From NCBI GenBank assembly GCA_030248215.1, contig JASANG010003295.1, positions 43,112 through 107,111 on the forward strand: a DNA stretch of 64,000 nt, read 5' to 3'. Source of the stretch: Enoplolaimus lenunculus (lineage: Eukaryota; Nematoda; Enoplea; Enoplida; Thoracostomopsidae). Position numbers and translations under genes: made by a program. Below, piece by piece: positions 35,185-47,059 of this stretch. Position 1 is the first letter of the stretch. Each line of letters opens with the position of its first letter. Below the pieces are notes generated by a model that searched no databases, was not told the DNA's origin, and was given only the letters and a program-made list of their open reading frames with translations.

Positions 35185-35375
35185 CCCATGTAAAGAACAG
35201 GGTCGGAACAGTAGTTCAAGCGTATTCCTAAGCTTAAAGCCTAAGCCTAAGCATTAGCGTAAGGATGATCCTATTTCTAAGCATAAGTTTAAGCAAAAAA
35301 ATGTAATCTAGAATCTAAACCTACTATTTTATGGACAAACCAGAAACCTGGACGCCCCTTGAAGTAACATGGGCC
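35185..35375 (+). mobile_element. TTAGGC-bearing element with A-type left and B-type right end
   Basis: Left end CCCATGTAAAGAACAGGG belongs to the A subfamily, right end GACGCCCCTTGAAGTAACAT then GGGCC to the B subfamily. In between are TTAGGC-type units and AAGCAAAAAAATGTAATCTA. Confidence 0.7.
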
Positions 35376-35559
35376 AACAACACCATGGCGGCTCGCCAAT
35401 GTTTTGGGCGAATTTGTTTATGTTTATCGGGTTTCCCGAACAAAAAAACTGGCTATCGACGATGGTACTCAGAAATTGATATTTTGCAGCGGCCAACTTC
35501 AAAGACCTATTAAAGTTTGCTAATCTAAATTTGGTTCCAAGATTTCTAACTTAAATTTA

Positions 35560-35805
35560 CTATTTCCGATTTCGATTAGAATTTTGATTCAAAACGAGTT
35601 TCGATTTCGATTCCGAGGTTACACAGACAATCGGCATTTTGAAATGTTCGTTTGAATCCTACTTATTTTATGAACTTAAAGTTACTATATGTGTCCGATT
35701 CCGATTAGAATTCCGATTCAAAACGAGTTCCGGTTTCGATTCCGAGGTTACACAGACAATCGGCATTTTGAAATGTTCGTTTGAATCTTGCCTATTTTAT
35801 GATAC
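35560..35805 (+). repeat. Tandem duplication, about 129-bp unit
   Basis: Two adjacent copies with CCGAT, CGATTAGAATT, GATTCAAAACGAGTT and AGGTTACACAGACAATCGGC. Confidence 0.9.
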
Positions 35806-36194
35806 GTTGCATAAAAGTGTACTGTTTATCTATTGATTTGCTTTCAATGAGTTAAACTTATCAATATTGATCATTACTTAGCATTCTAGAACCAAAAATC
35901 ATCGCCAATTGGTTTATGCGACGTTTTCCACAATTGTTGCCAGCCAACAGACATTCTATATCAGAAACCGGAACCGGAAAATAAGACACGACAAGACAAG
36001 AAGTTTATGTGGACCGAAAGCACGACAAAATAAAAAATACTTGTTGCCGAAAAATTTATTTTAAACGCTATGCTATCGGTTTTAATGCTGTAAACACCCC
36101 ATTTAGAATGCCAAAATCCTGAAACAAATCCAATAGGTTGAAACATAAGATAAATTATGGAGTATGGCACAAATTGGAAATTTTGGCAATACAC

Positions 36195-36282
36195 GCTCAG
36201 CAATTTTATATATATTACCGGAACCGGATAGTAAAATATACCGGATCTCCTTACCGGAACCGGAATTCCGGTTGCGCTATAT
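36195..36282. repeat. CCGG-type element
   Basis: ATTACCGGAACCGGATAG through TACCGGAACCGGAATTCCGG then TTGCGC, matching the group ends on one side. Confidence 0.5.
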
Positions 36283-36465
36283 ATATGTGTGTGCGCATAC
36301 CACCTTGCTCTACAAATCGCCTGTACTCAACTCAAATTGACCATATTTGTTTTATATATTGACCAATGCCTTTAAAGCTGTTTAGCGAATTTGCAAAAAT
36401 CTCTAAAACTGTTGATAGATGCTACTGAGACACTTGAAAATCTACGAGTCAATATGCTCTAATCA

Positions 36466-36852
36466 ATAGTTATCTCCTTCAAAAGTCAACCAGAACTCAG
36501 CTTTCAACTGAGTTTCATTGAAATGATTCTTCTAAATGCGTTCGTCTAAACGGGTCACTGGGTTTTGAATTAATGTTCAAATTTATACAGATTTTAAACG
36601 AACAAAACGAGTTTAATTGAACTCGACTCGCAATTTGAGCAAACGAATTCAAATTGACAATTGGTTGATTCGCAACTGCCACAATTTTTCGTCGCGTTTG
36701 CAGCCTTTGCGGTGACTGCAATTCATTGCTATTTGCAAACTGCATTTTGTGGTCAGATTAGCATTTATTTGTATAAGTGCGTGCAAGCGTTATGGCTTCT
36801 GCTGTGATAATTATTTTAGTATTACATGGCTTTATATTGTTTATTGTAAGCT
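36466..36852 (+). repeat. Dispersed repeat of about 390 bp, copy 1
   Basis: Shares long blocks with 47060-47435, including GGGTCACT(G/T)GG, CGAACAAAACGAGTT, TTTGCAAACTGCATTTTGTG and GCTTCTGCTGTGATAATT. No coding frame or clear ends. Confidence 0.7.
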
Positions 36853-38254
36853 GACTTGAGGACAGTTAAATCGAAGTCTTGCCTTGTGATTTAAGCGGAT
36901 TCAACTCAACGTACTTCAGTTGACCATCACTGAAAATTCCAATGAGTTGATTAATCAATGCAGCTAGCGAGTTGGTTATTTGTGAATTAATATCAGTAAG
37001 CATTAACTCACTCTGTGTTGAGTTGATTCTCACTCTGAGTTGAGTTGACTCTGGGTGAGTTGATTAATGAACTCAGACTGAATTGAATCAACTCAAAATT
37101 CTGAGGTCTGATAGTCCTAAATCAAACTGAGTGATTCAACTCATTTTGAATAAAAATCAAGTCACTGAAATTTACAGTGAGGTGCAAAATTAGGGCAGTG
37201 AACCACTGCAAAAGGCTTTCATCAGCAATTCTGGTTCCAATCTGTCGCCTAACGCAGGCAGCCGCTGTTTGCCGCTAACCGTATGCGGAAATTTGATAAC
37301 AAAATTCTTTAAAAGTTGTCAAACTATTTTTGATTTGCAGGATCAGAGAAAGCTTGAATAGGTCAGTATTCCAACAAGAACCGAATACCGATTTCCCGTA
37401 AAAGTCAATATCCATTTCCGTTACAGAAATACCGGAAATTCTGTTATTGTTTCGTTTAAAATTAGTTCTAAATCACGTATATATTTCACATGCTTTCACT
37501 ACAGATATGCTGCAATTTTTGAGACTGAGCTAAAAATTACGAAACTTTATTCAAAAGTTTAAAAATTTCAATGTATCTGGTATGTTTTATTTAAAATTTT
37601 AGAAAGCCGAGTGAATATTCCGATTCGCTCGCACGCCTCAGTTGTTTATCTTGGCACAAAAAGTAAAACATTTTTGAAACTTTTATACTTCAATATCCGT
37701 TTTCCGTTTCCGTGTATTTTGATCACTATTCGTTTGCCGCCAACCGTCTATGGCTAAATAAATGACTATTGAAATCTGCTCATTAAAATGCTTCAATTTT
37801 CAAAATAAATTGTCTTTTGCGCACCAGGCTAAGCCACTCACTTGTTGCGGACGTAAATAAAATTATTTTGTTTGAAAAATGGATTTTGACGAAAAAATTA
37901 TGTTTTCAAATACGTAAATTCTAATTTCATTGAAAAAAATAGAATTTAAGACATTTTTAAAGCATATATTAATCATTTTAACTCAATATTCCTAGCGAAT
38001 AAAGGACGTAAACATTGTTTTCATAGCTGTCTGCTTTTTTATCATACACGATATACAGTCTGTGTATGTTGTCAAGGTGTAAAATAACACGTAGAAATGA
38101 CGGAAACGGAAAACGGATATTGAACTAACAATATTTCTAAAATGTTTTATTTTTTATGCCAGTACAATATTATTAACGCACGCAAACATTTATCGGAATT
38201 CCATAAAATTTGAAACAAAAAATAGCAGGTGCTCTCAAATTTATACTGACTTTG

Positions 38255-38437
38255 GGCCAATGTAAAGAACACGGACGGAACAGTATTATAAGCTTATTCG
38301 TAAGCCTAATCCTAAGCCTAAGCGTAAGAATGAGTTTGTTCCTAACCTTAAGCCTAAGCCAAGCAAAAAATTGTCCATAAAACTTAAGCTTACCCAATTC
38401 CCGTCCCACAGAAAAACGCTGCGCCCCTGATCTTGGC
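38255..38437 (+). mobile_element. TTAGGC-bearing hAT-like element, A type, with TSD
   Basis: GGCCAATGTAAAGAACACGG to GCGCCCCTGATCTTGGCC. Flanks TGACTTTG and TGACTTTA match at 7 of 8. Confidence 0.75.
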
Positions 38438-39228
38438 CTGACTTTAGCAGAATGTCGCTATTTTTTAACTATTTATATCAGCAACTGCAGCATATGTGTA
38501 ATGCAAAAATTGTGCGTTTTTAACAACTGATTAATTTGATGCAAAAAATAACAGAATTTCCAGTATTTCTATAATAAATCGAAAACGAAATGACCAACAA
38601 TTTTTACCGAGAACAGAGATACGGTTTTACACACGATTGTTGTATTTGACTTTAAATGCATCCTCTGAGAAATACTGCACAATTCGAAGATTTGGTCAGC
38701 CGTTCGTTCAACTGTCGTTACGAAAAAATATTTCTGACCAACAAATTTTAAGAATCCTTAGCCATCGGCTTTCCAGACACTTCACCGCAGAAAATCATAT
38801 TTGGAAGACACCGAATAATTTCGTGGGTCCCCTACAATTGCAATTCAAGATTGTTTACTTTTAGACCGAACCTATTTGGAAGGAAGCGCCAGTCAAATTT
38901 GGGGCTGGGGGAACGACTTCGCAATACCCTCCGTGGCGGCCCCCTTAAGCAACCTTCATAAAAATTTAAAAAATAAAACTTATTTACGCTTTTAAAGTCG
39001 GAAATCTCATTAAATATTTAATGTTAAGTTTCTATGGCGAAACGCAGCCCAAAATCATAGGCAAAATGTCTAAAAAACGGTCTGTAAAATTTCCATTTTT
39101 AAGTATTAAAAAATTTGTGACATTTTTTCTTTTGCTAATTTTAGCTTTAATGTTTTTAAAGAGTATTTTAATGTTTAACACGTGCATGCGCAGCAATCGC
39201 AGTTGCTGTTTTACATTTATGTCGGCCG

Positions 39229-39442
39229 CACTGCAAAAAATAGTCAAATTGACTCTGCAAAATAGGCTTTTCAGGCCTACACAAACTGAGTCAAATTCGA
39301 CTCTGCCAGAGTCAAATTCGACTCACCCGAGTCGCTCAGTGAGCCGAATTTGACTCTGGTAGCATTGAATTTGACTCAGCTTGTGCAGTCCCTAAAAGCC
39401 TATTTCGGAGACAGTCAATTTTACTAATCATTTTTCGCAGTA
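39229..39442. mobile_element. Palindromic GAGTCAAAT MITE
   Basis: CACTGCAAAAAATAGTCAAA to CATTTTTCGCAG, with mirrored GAGTCAAATTCGACTC units. It abuts a GGATCC-type element on its right. Confidence 0.8.
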
Positions 39443-39660
39443 CAGAGGCGGATCCAATGAAACGCAATTTTTGCTGTATTACATATATTGGCCATTGGTA
39501 GCGAAAAATTGTATGGTACGGACCTTATCATTTTATCCCAAAAAAATTTCTGACTGGGAAAAATTGTAACGTAGGAGTAACCTTATTAATTTATCATTAA
39601 TAATTTCTGAAGGGAGGGTGTACGTTCGTGCCCCCCTTTCTCCGGATCCGCTAGCGGGGT
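39443..39660 (+). mobile_element. GGATCC-type hAT-like element
   Basis: CAGAGGCGGATCCAATGAAA to CTCCGGATCCGCTAG, with CTTATCATTTTATC and ATTTCTGACTGGG inside. Ends resemble the CAGNGGCGGATC class of hAT elements. Confidence 0.6.
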
Positions 39661-40038
39661 CAGCTGGAATGTGCCAGAATGGGTTCAGACGCAGTTACCC
39701 TTTGTTACATAAGCAATTTTTTAAATATTAGGAGGAGCGAAAAAGATTTTTGAAAACAAATTCAAAAATTGCAGTTGCAATATTGTTTGCAATTTTGCAA
39801 TTTTTGCAACTGCACGCTTTGTTTGCAAAAATCAACCCAGAATTATGGTGGTGCTCGTGGTAACTTAGAAATGGCACTGCAGGTTAATAGAACTCGACGC
39901 ATTTTGCATTCCAAGCGTATGCTTAAAGCCGTCACAAGAGTGCTAAGTTAATAACGAAACTGGAGTATATTTGTATAAAAATACGAAAAAATTTATTTAG
40001 TACAAAATGTTGTTTAGCTATTGTAGCTAGCTTATAGA

Positions 40039-40403
40039 CCGAGGCAGATTCAAAAATTTCTCACGGGTTGGGCAGGCTGGCAAATGTTATGAAACGGAAA
40101 ACTGGTAAGGTAGTGAGGGACCTTACCATTTTATCACCAAAAATATTCTGAAAGCAAAAAATTGTAAGGTAGGCAGGGACTTACCATTTTATCACAAAAT
40201 TTTGCGGGAAAAATTCTAAAAAATTGTAAGGTACTGACTTTACCATTTTATCACACAAAAATTCCGCAGGAAAAATTGTGTTAACAAAAAATGTTCTGAG
40301 GAAAAAGTTGTAAGGTAGGATGGACCTTACCATTTTGACTCAACAAAAATTTTTTATGTAGGGGTTACGCCCCCGCGCCTCCGCCCTTCTGGATCCGTTA
40401 GTG
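40039..40403 (+). mobile_element. GGATCC-type hAT-like element with perfect TSD
   Basis: Flanked by CTTATAGA on both sides. Starts CCGAGGCAGATTC, ends CTGGATCCGTTAGTG. Inside, a unit of about 60 bp (AAATTGTAAGGTA, GGACCTTACCATTTTATCAC) is tandemly amplified four times. Confidence 0.8.
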
Positions 40404-40994
40404 CTTATAGAATAGCACCAACTAGTAGTGCCAGACCTCGTATTTTGATAGAAAAAACATTTAATTTGAAAGATTTCAGCGTTCAATTTCACATTAATAT
40501 TTTATGATTTTGAGAATATTTTGTAATTCTATGAATACGGCGTTTCCGCGGTCTGATTCATTAATTATTAACTCTAGACGCAGGCGTGCAGCCATGATTT
40601 CCAAATTGACAATGTCCTCTGTCCTGTAAAACAATATTTTGTGCGGATCAGGTATTTTCAGGCTCTTCTGAAAATATCTAATCACGCCACGAAATGTTGA
40701 ACCATAATTTTTAGATTATTAAATAAGAGGGGTTTAGTTCCCGTAACCATACCCCCCTAGTTGTAAGTCTGAGTGGAATTTTTGGTTTATCGGCTAGCTA
40801 TGTATTTTTGCCGCGATTATAACCAATAACGTGATCTGTACCCTTGCTGGTGTGCATTGGATGACACTTTTATAAGTTTCACCAACAGTAAAAATACAAT
40901 TGGCAGTCGTAATTTTTTTTATGCGAGACGTAAGTAGTGATCAGCCCGTTAAAATCGCTTACTCCCACTCGACCAACAAGCTCATTCGACCAAC

Positions 40995-41143
40995 GGCCAA
41001 TGTAAAGAACAGAGGCGAAACAGTATTATAAGTATATTCCTAAGCCTAAGCCTAAACCAGGCAAAAAAATTAGTCTAAACCTTAAGCTTACTCATTTCTA
41101 GTCCCGCAGAGAAACGTTCCGCCCCTGGTCTTTACTTGGACCC
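40995..41143 (+). mobile_element. TTAGGC-bearing hAT-like element, A type, perfect TSD
   Basis: GGCCAATGTAAAGAACAGAG to CCGCCCCTGGTCTTTACTTG then GACC, flanked by CGACCAAC on both sides. Shortest copy, with a single TTAGGC block. Confidence 0.88.
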
Positions 41144-41370
41144 GACCAACTATCAAATTTGACATGAACGGATTTTTTGACGATGGGAACCACAGTGTTT
41201 ACATGTACTCCCAAACAGCACCTTTGTGAGTTGGTACCCTGCTGATTTATGAATTGACCAATTGCAGTTGGTTGAACGAGCTTGTTGGACCAATGAGAGT
41301 AAACTCTTGAAACTGCGGCGACCAATAGCGTTAATTGAAATAATTGCAGATTTTCAATCTCTATCGCAAG

Positions 41371-41565
41371 CAGTGCCGGAGCAGGCCGGGCTGGGGGTTC
41401 CCCCAAATTCTAAGGTGGTGGCCCCCAAACTTGCGAGCGAAGCGAGCAAGAAGTCAGACGCATTTTAAAACTTAACTGGTTTTTGTTTCAACCGATCAGA
41501 GTGGGGGCCGCTTTAGGAGTGCCACCCCCCAAAATGGGGAATCGGGGGTTGCTGCTCCATCCTTG
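41371..41565 (+). mobile_element. CAGTGCCGGAGCAG hAT-like element, perfect TSD
   Basis: Flanked by ATCGCAAG. Starts CAGTGCCGGAGCAGG, ends GTTGCTGCTCCATCCTTG. 195 bp, non-coding. Confidence 0.85.
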
Positions 41566-42186
41566 ATCGCAAGTATTGACACCGAAAAATCGTGCAACAT
41601 ATGGCTTTGGTGACCTTGTTCTGATTGGATACTTGAAAGTGATACAATTATATCTTCTTGACTGATAAAGGTCATTGCGGCTCTGTAGGGGTCAAAATTG
41701 TAATTTGGAATCTTTTCATAGAATTTGTCGTAGTGTCCCTGGGAAAGTCAAGTGGCTTCTTCAGTGGTCCAGATAGTTTCAGGATGCTTGTCTACAATTC
41801 GTGCCATATGCTATAGATTTTACTACAACATTCAATTTTAGGCTTAACCAATTATGCAAATGCGCCTGTAGCTGGCAAACGGCTTCAAATTTTAAAACCC
41901 CAATGCGAAATTAACACCTTAGGATTATTAATTTTTAAAGAAAAAGTTGCCAAGACGTTTCTTCAGTTTGCCAGCTACTTCCACGACGCATGTGCACAGC
42001 GTTAGCATATTCCTTAGCCTAAGAGTTGAAAAAAATTGTAAACCTAACGGCAAATCCTTATCAAAAATATAGTCTAAAACCTGCGCATGATCTTTTTGCA
42101 ATTTTTTATGAGAGAATCTTAAGCGGTCTAAACCACTTCTAAGCCAGTCAGAATTCCAATATGATCTGTAAGTCAAGCGGCTCATG

Positions 42187-42339
42187 TAGTAACGTTCATG
42201 GCTGAACGTTTTTCTGCAGGCCTGCAATAGAGTAAGATTATGCTTTATTCTAATTTTTGCTTAGGTATAAGCTCATTCTTACGCTTAATCTTAGGAAGAT
42301 GTTTATACTACTGTTACAGTCCTGTTCTATACATTGGCG
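42187..42339 (-). mobile_element. TTAGGC-bearing element, left end diverged
   Basis: GAACGTTTTTCTGCAGG, TTGCTTAGGTATAAGCTC, TACTACTGTTACAGTCCTGT and TCTATACATTGGC identify an A-type copy read from the minus strand. Confidence 0.6.
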
Positions 42340-42625
42340 GGTGGGATTGAACAAGTATTTACAGCGCACTCTCGAGTTGCTCAGCAATGTACTATTCTTT
42401 TGAACTTAAATTGGAATTTTAAAGAAATTTGCAATTTCAATCTGGTGGTGACTTATGGTCTCGGATGTAAACCCAGTTAGAACAGCTGCAAACGCCTCTT
42501 GATTCTCGCAGGGCGTTTGGGTTTTAATTTCGTATACCCCGTTACTAGAATTTGTCTTTGGCAAATTTGAACGTCATTAATCAAATTGAAAAATTGACCC
42601 GACCCCCTCTCTCTTGAAGCAGGCC

Positions 42626-42780
42626 TGTAGCCAGGTCGCATTGTTAGGGGGGGTTAAAACTTTTCACGAGGGGCATACAAGAGATTATATTGACTTATAA
42701 GCAAGGTTGAAATTTTTTTTGAGGGGGTTATAATTTTTCCTAGGGGACTAAGGCCATCCTTGTCTACGAGGCCCACCTAC
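42626..42780 (+). mobile_element. GTAGCCA-type hAT-like element
   Basis: AGGCCTGTAGCCAGGTCGC, TTATAAGCAAGGTTGAAAT and CATCCTTGTCTACGAGG. A partial duplicate of its right end follows at 42787-42830. Confidence 0.65.
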
Positions 42781-43162
42781 AAGCAAAGGGGACTAAGGCC
42801 TACCTTGGCTAAGGGCCCACCTGCAACCAAACGCAGTGCACAATTTTCTGGTTTCAATAGGGTTTTCTGAAGCCTGATAATAAAATTTTGTGAGCAATGG
42901 CCAATGAGGTTTTGATCAAAATAAGTGTAGCTATGTAATTTGTCAAATAAAATTCTAAAATTTTTAATTTCTAAGCTGTAACAAATTGTTTTGTCTTCAA
43001 ACAAATTAGCCCTCAAAACGTGTTGTTGCGAATGGCAGACGGCGCTAGTGGTGTGGCCAGGGTTTTTGGGAATGGCGACAAAGGGGTCGCATGTTACAAC
43101 CTAAAATGTATCAAAACATCGTTTACAAACATCCCAAAAGGGAATTGGGGACACGATCCCGT

Positions 43163-43324
43163 CCGGGCTCGCAACCGAAGGTGGCTCAACCTTCCTCCTG
43201 AAAAAATTTTAGCCCCCCTTAAAAATTTTCAACCTTGCTTGTAACTCAACGAAAACCCTTGTATGCTCCTAAAATAAAAACGTTTCAGCTGCCCTCCCTA
43301 GCAAGGTGAGCTGGCTATGGGTCT
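43163..43324 (-). mobile_element. GTAGCCA-type hAT-like element with perfect TSD
   Basis: Flanked by GATCCCGT on both sides. CCGGGCTCGCAACCGAAGG to AGCAAGGTGAGCTGGCTATG then GGTCT. Shows that this family makes 8-bp duplications. Confidence 0.8.
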
Positions 43325-43473
43325 GATCCCGTGTTTAGCCGAGCACGGGTTGTTTCCTTGAGGGGTTTTTCGGCAACGCATCGGTGAAGGTTTGGTAAAA
43401 ACAATTTCTAACCTCAACACCAACTCCAATCACGTTGTTTATGGTCGACAGACCAAAATTTTTCCTGATTAAA

Positions 43474-43556
43474 GCCCCCATTCACACGTGCAAATTTTTG
43501 GTAGCGATAATTTACCGCTGCAACTTACACGAAATACTATATTTTTTAGCCTTCCA
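43474..43556 (+). repeat. Fragment of CACGTGCAAGTTTTTG MITE
   Basis: AAAGCCCCCATTCACACGTG then CAAATTTTTGGTAGCGA, like the left end of the element at 53.5 kb. Confidence 0.5.
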
Positions 43557-43635
43557 TCACGAGCACGTTTGGCTGGTTGAAATTCCGATTTAAGTTCCGC
43601 TCTATGCTTAACGAATTACTTGGTATTTCTGTTGT

Positions 43636-43797
43636 GGGCCCCTGCATAGAACCGGAGGGCCTAAAATGGAGTCAGTTTAAGCTTTAGACTATTTTTTTGC
43701 TTAGGCTTAAGCTTAGCCTTAGGAATAGGTTCATCGATATGCTTAGGCTTAGAAATATCCTTATACTACCGTTCAGGCCCTGTTCTATACATGGGCC
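43636..43797 (-). mobile_element. TTAGGC-bearing hAT-like element, A type
   Basis: GGGCCCCTGCATAGAACC to CCTGTTCTATACATGGGCC with TTAGGCTTAAGCTTAGCC inside. Flanks CTGTTGTG and TTGTTGTC match at 6 of 8. Confidence 0.75.
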
Positions 43798-43929
43798 TTG
43801 TTGTCTATGCGGTGCTACTAATTTTTGGCAACCGCTCAACCGTGTTTCGTTTTTAAATTCAAATTCATAAAATTAAAATTTCAACGCTACGGGTATAAGA
43901 AATTTGAAAATTTTGAATACCATCAGACC

Positions 43930-44072
43930 CGAAGCTAGCTCACCTTACTAGGATGAGCTAAAAAATTTTCAACAAGGGCATACAAGGGTATTTGTTAACT
44001 AGCAAACGAGATTAATAATTAGGGCCAAAATTTTTCCACGCGAGGGCTGACGCCCGCTGGCCCCCTTGATTG
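43930..44072 (+). mobile_element. GTAGCCA-type hAT-like element, diverged
   Basis: GAAGCTAGCTCACCTTACTA, GGGCATACAAGGG and GGGCCAAAATTTTTCCACG are family blocks. Confidence 0.55.
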
Positions 44073-45107
44073 CAAGCTCGAATGCTGTTAGAAACCCAGA
44101 ACACAGTCAGTAGGTTCTTGCTGAGCAAAAATATTCAAGATTTTTCATTTTCAAATTCTATATTTAAAGTCAAAGTGAAGTATATGACATTTTAATCTTC
44201 AGGTTTATACTTTAACCTCTTATCAGATTAACAACTAATTAGTACATCTTCACGATAGGATTGCGTCCTAAAACAGCGATTTTCATATTTGAATATTGAA
44301 ATTTTAGAAATTTTAAAAATACTTTGTTAGCAAATTATGTATTCGTTCGCAAACAGGTGAATCGAATCAAATTTCACTGCCTTCAAGTGCCTTTGTTTGT
44401 AGTCTTTCGTTGGATTTTAAGTTTAAAATTAAATTACTGCACCTGTCACGTTTGTTTTTAAGTCAAATGTTCACTCAGCTCAACAACATTAACCCGAGGT
44501 TTTCAAAGGTATATTGGAAACTTGATTGTGTATATACATACATATATATGTCGCAGCCCATGCCGTAATTTAGTCCAATTCCGATTTGGGCTAGTCCTGG
44601 GCAGAGTTACGACTTGGGCTAGCCTACGGCGTAATTCTGTCTCTGCTACAAGTGTACGCCTTGTGATTGGTTACAGCTTAATGCCATGCTCAAATGTGAT
44701 TAGGTGATGCAAATACTCTTTTCTGATTGCCTAAGTAAACGCTACCTGTTGGCTATCAAATAGTTTGTTTTAAAATCAAAGTGGAATCAATCAGCAGGTT
44801 TATGCGACATAAAATTCCACGGGCTTCGACATATATACAGACATACACATAACAGGGTGGAATCGGAGGTCTGCCTCTGGCTTCGGCTCCTGTAGAATTA
44901 TTGCAGGAGGTTCCGGCAAGTTCGGCAGTAAAATTTTGCATAATTTTGCAAAATTTATCTGTTTAGCGCGTTTTGTTTAAGTTTTGTTACAATTTTCACG
45001 AAAGAATTTTCGAAATTTCAAAGAAAATTAGCGTAAAACTAAACAACTTAACAACGTATTGCAGATTGGCGATTAATTAACTAACCATCATTTATACTAC
45101 CCAATTT

Positions 45108-45232
45108 CGCATCACCTCCAGCTCCGGTAAGTTTCGTTGACCTCCGGCTCCGGTAAGTTTCGTTGACCTCCGGCTCCGGTAAGTTTCGTTGACCTCCGGC
45201 TCCGGTACTTTTTACCTCCGGTTGCACCCTGA
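45108..45232 (-). repeat. CCGG-type element with tandem 26-bp units
   Basis: Four copies of GACCTCCGGCTCCGGTA, spaced by AGTTTCGTT, ending CCGGTTGCACCCTG, the group end. Confidence 0.65.
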
Positions 45233-45430
45233 AACATAAATACACATTTGTACCTCTTACGCGGTTCCAAATGGATTCATGGCTATCTGACAAGATATTC
45301 GATCAATGTTTTCTGTAAAGTACCACCTGTCTTCTCTGCCGGAAAGCCTAAGCCTCCCAGTCTCTATATCCGACGGATACCCGGCTTCTACTACTCGTTC
45401 CCTATTAACATTGGTCATATATGCTATCAG

Positions 45431-45603
45431 GCTCGTAGCCAGTTCACCATGCTAGAGGGGGTGGGTTAAAAATTTTTTAGGACTGGCTTTCAAGGGTTTT
45501 AACGACTTGCAAGCAAGGTTGAAAATTGTCTAGGGACGTCAAAATTTTCCCAGGGTGGGCTGAGCCCCCGTCCTGGCGCCGTCTTGGCCCACGGGACCGT
45601 ATG
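45431..45603 (+). mobile_element. GTAGCCA-type hAT-like element
   Basis: CAGGCTCGTAGCCAGTTCAC to GTCTTGGCCCACGGGACCG. Flanks TATGCTAT and TATGCAAT match at 7 of 8. Confidence 0.7.
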
Positions 45604-45977
45604 CAATTGGGATATACTAAAATGGATCCAATGAAAAATTGTATTTTCGTTTTTATTTAATGAGCAAAACGGTGAAATTTCATTATCTATATTGAGGATT
45701 TGCTTATTAATCTGAAACCACCTACGTTGTTTAAACACGTGAAACGCCGCATTTGGAAAACATTTACCGGTTCCGTATTTTTGTTGGTAATTTGATATTT
45801 TTGGCAATGTTTATGCCGATCATTGTTATCGACGGTTGAACTGCCGTTCAAAATCGACCCTGGCATTTCGATATAACCTAGTTCACCAAACCTAGAAAAA
45901 TAATTAATCAAAAACTGTAACGTTATATTTATTAAACCTAAATTCAAACTGTCTCACCGGTATGGTGTAACGGGATC

Positions 45978-46140
45978 AGGCCTGTAGCCAGCTCACCTTG
46001 CTAGGAGGGGGGCTAAAATATTTTCTGGAGGGGCATTCAGGTGTTTTCAATGAGTTACAAGCATGGTTAAAAATTCTCTTGGGGGCCAAAATTTTTCCAG
46101 GGGGGACTGAGCCCACTCTGCTCTCGTCTTGGCTACGGAC
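45978..46140 (+). mobile_element. GTAGCCA-type hAT-like element
   Basis: CAGGCCTGTAGCCAGCTCAC to TCGTCTTGGCTACGGAC. Best-preserved left end of the family here. Confidence 0.7.
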
Positions 46141-46334
46141 GCACACAGGACATCCGTAGGGTAGCAAGCGGGCATTTCAAATATCAAAGTGCCAGCGGGT
46201 TGTTAAAAAGGGTTTCGGTACAGGGTACATTTTCAAAGATTCACCAGGATTTTATGGATATTCATGATGTCAAAATGTCGAATTAGCTTTTTAGTTGTCA
46301 AAACGCTTTTAAATACCCGTTATTTCTAATGTCT

Positions 46335-46497
46335 TTTGAGTCTCAATTCAACTCCACCACAATCAAATCCGACTTACCCGAGTCGCTCAGCGAGTGGCAC
46401 ATTCAACTTTGGCGGAGTCGAATTTGACTCAGTTTGTGTAGACCCGAAAAGCCTATTTTGGAGAGAGTCAATTTTACTGACCAGTTTTTGCAGTGCA
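46335..46497. mobile_element. Palindromic GAGTCAAAT MITE, left-truncated
   Basis: TTGAGTCTCAATTCAACTCC to CCAGTTTTTGCAGTG, with the TTGTGTAGACCCGAAAAGCC block. Confidence 0.7.
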
Positions 46498-46786
46498 GAG
46501 TTGATAAGCAAAATATTACAAAAAGATGACTATGGTCGAATAATAGTAACAATTAAAGTATTTTTTTCACAGATAAACGGGAAAATTTAATTAATTCCGA
46601 TTTTTTATAGAATTGAAAAATATTGCTTCGGGGTGCCACACTTTGGCGATAATTACACAGGTCGCTCAAAAGCTCCGAGTACCCTCCAGAACCCAAATAT
46701 TTACGGCAACGCCCTTGTGAGCCAAACTTGGACTTGAAATGAACAATTTTACAAGAATTAAAAAAATTGTTTTCTAATGTTGACAT

Positions 46787-47000
46787 ACTGCAAAAAACTC
46801 GGGAGTGAAATTGACTTTCTCCGAAATAGGCTCTACAGGACTACACAAACTGAGTCAAATTCGACTGCACCGGAGTCAAACGTGTGACTCAGTGAATCGA
46901 ATTTGACTACTCGCGGAGTTGAATATTGACTCAATTTGTGTAGTCCCGAAAAGCATATTTCGGAGATAGAATCAATTTGACACACCATTTTTTGCAGTGC
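46787..47000. mobile_element. Palindromic GAGTCAAAT MITE
   Basis: ACTGCAAAAAACTC to ACCATTTTTTGCAGT, with mirrored ACTACACAAACTGAGTCAAA and TTGTGTAGTCCC arms. Confidence 0.8.
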
Positions 47001-47059
47001 ATTCCTAAAATCAAGTCAATTACTAAAAACCGCCGGGTTATTCCACAGCCCGCTTGTGT

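Noticed and set aside
38608-38864. Plus-strand stretch with FGQPFVQLSLRKNISDQQIL
   Set aside because: It recalls a ubiquitin-protease-like segment only faintly and has no partner exons; evidence is too weak to call.
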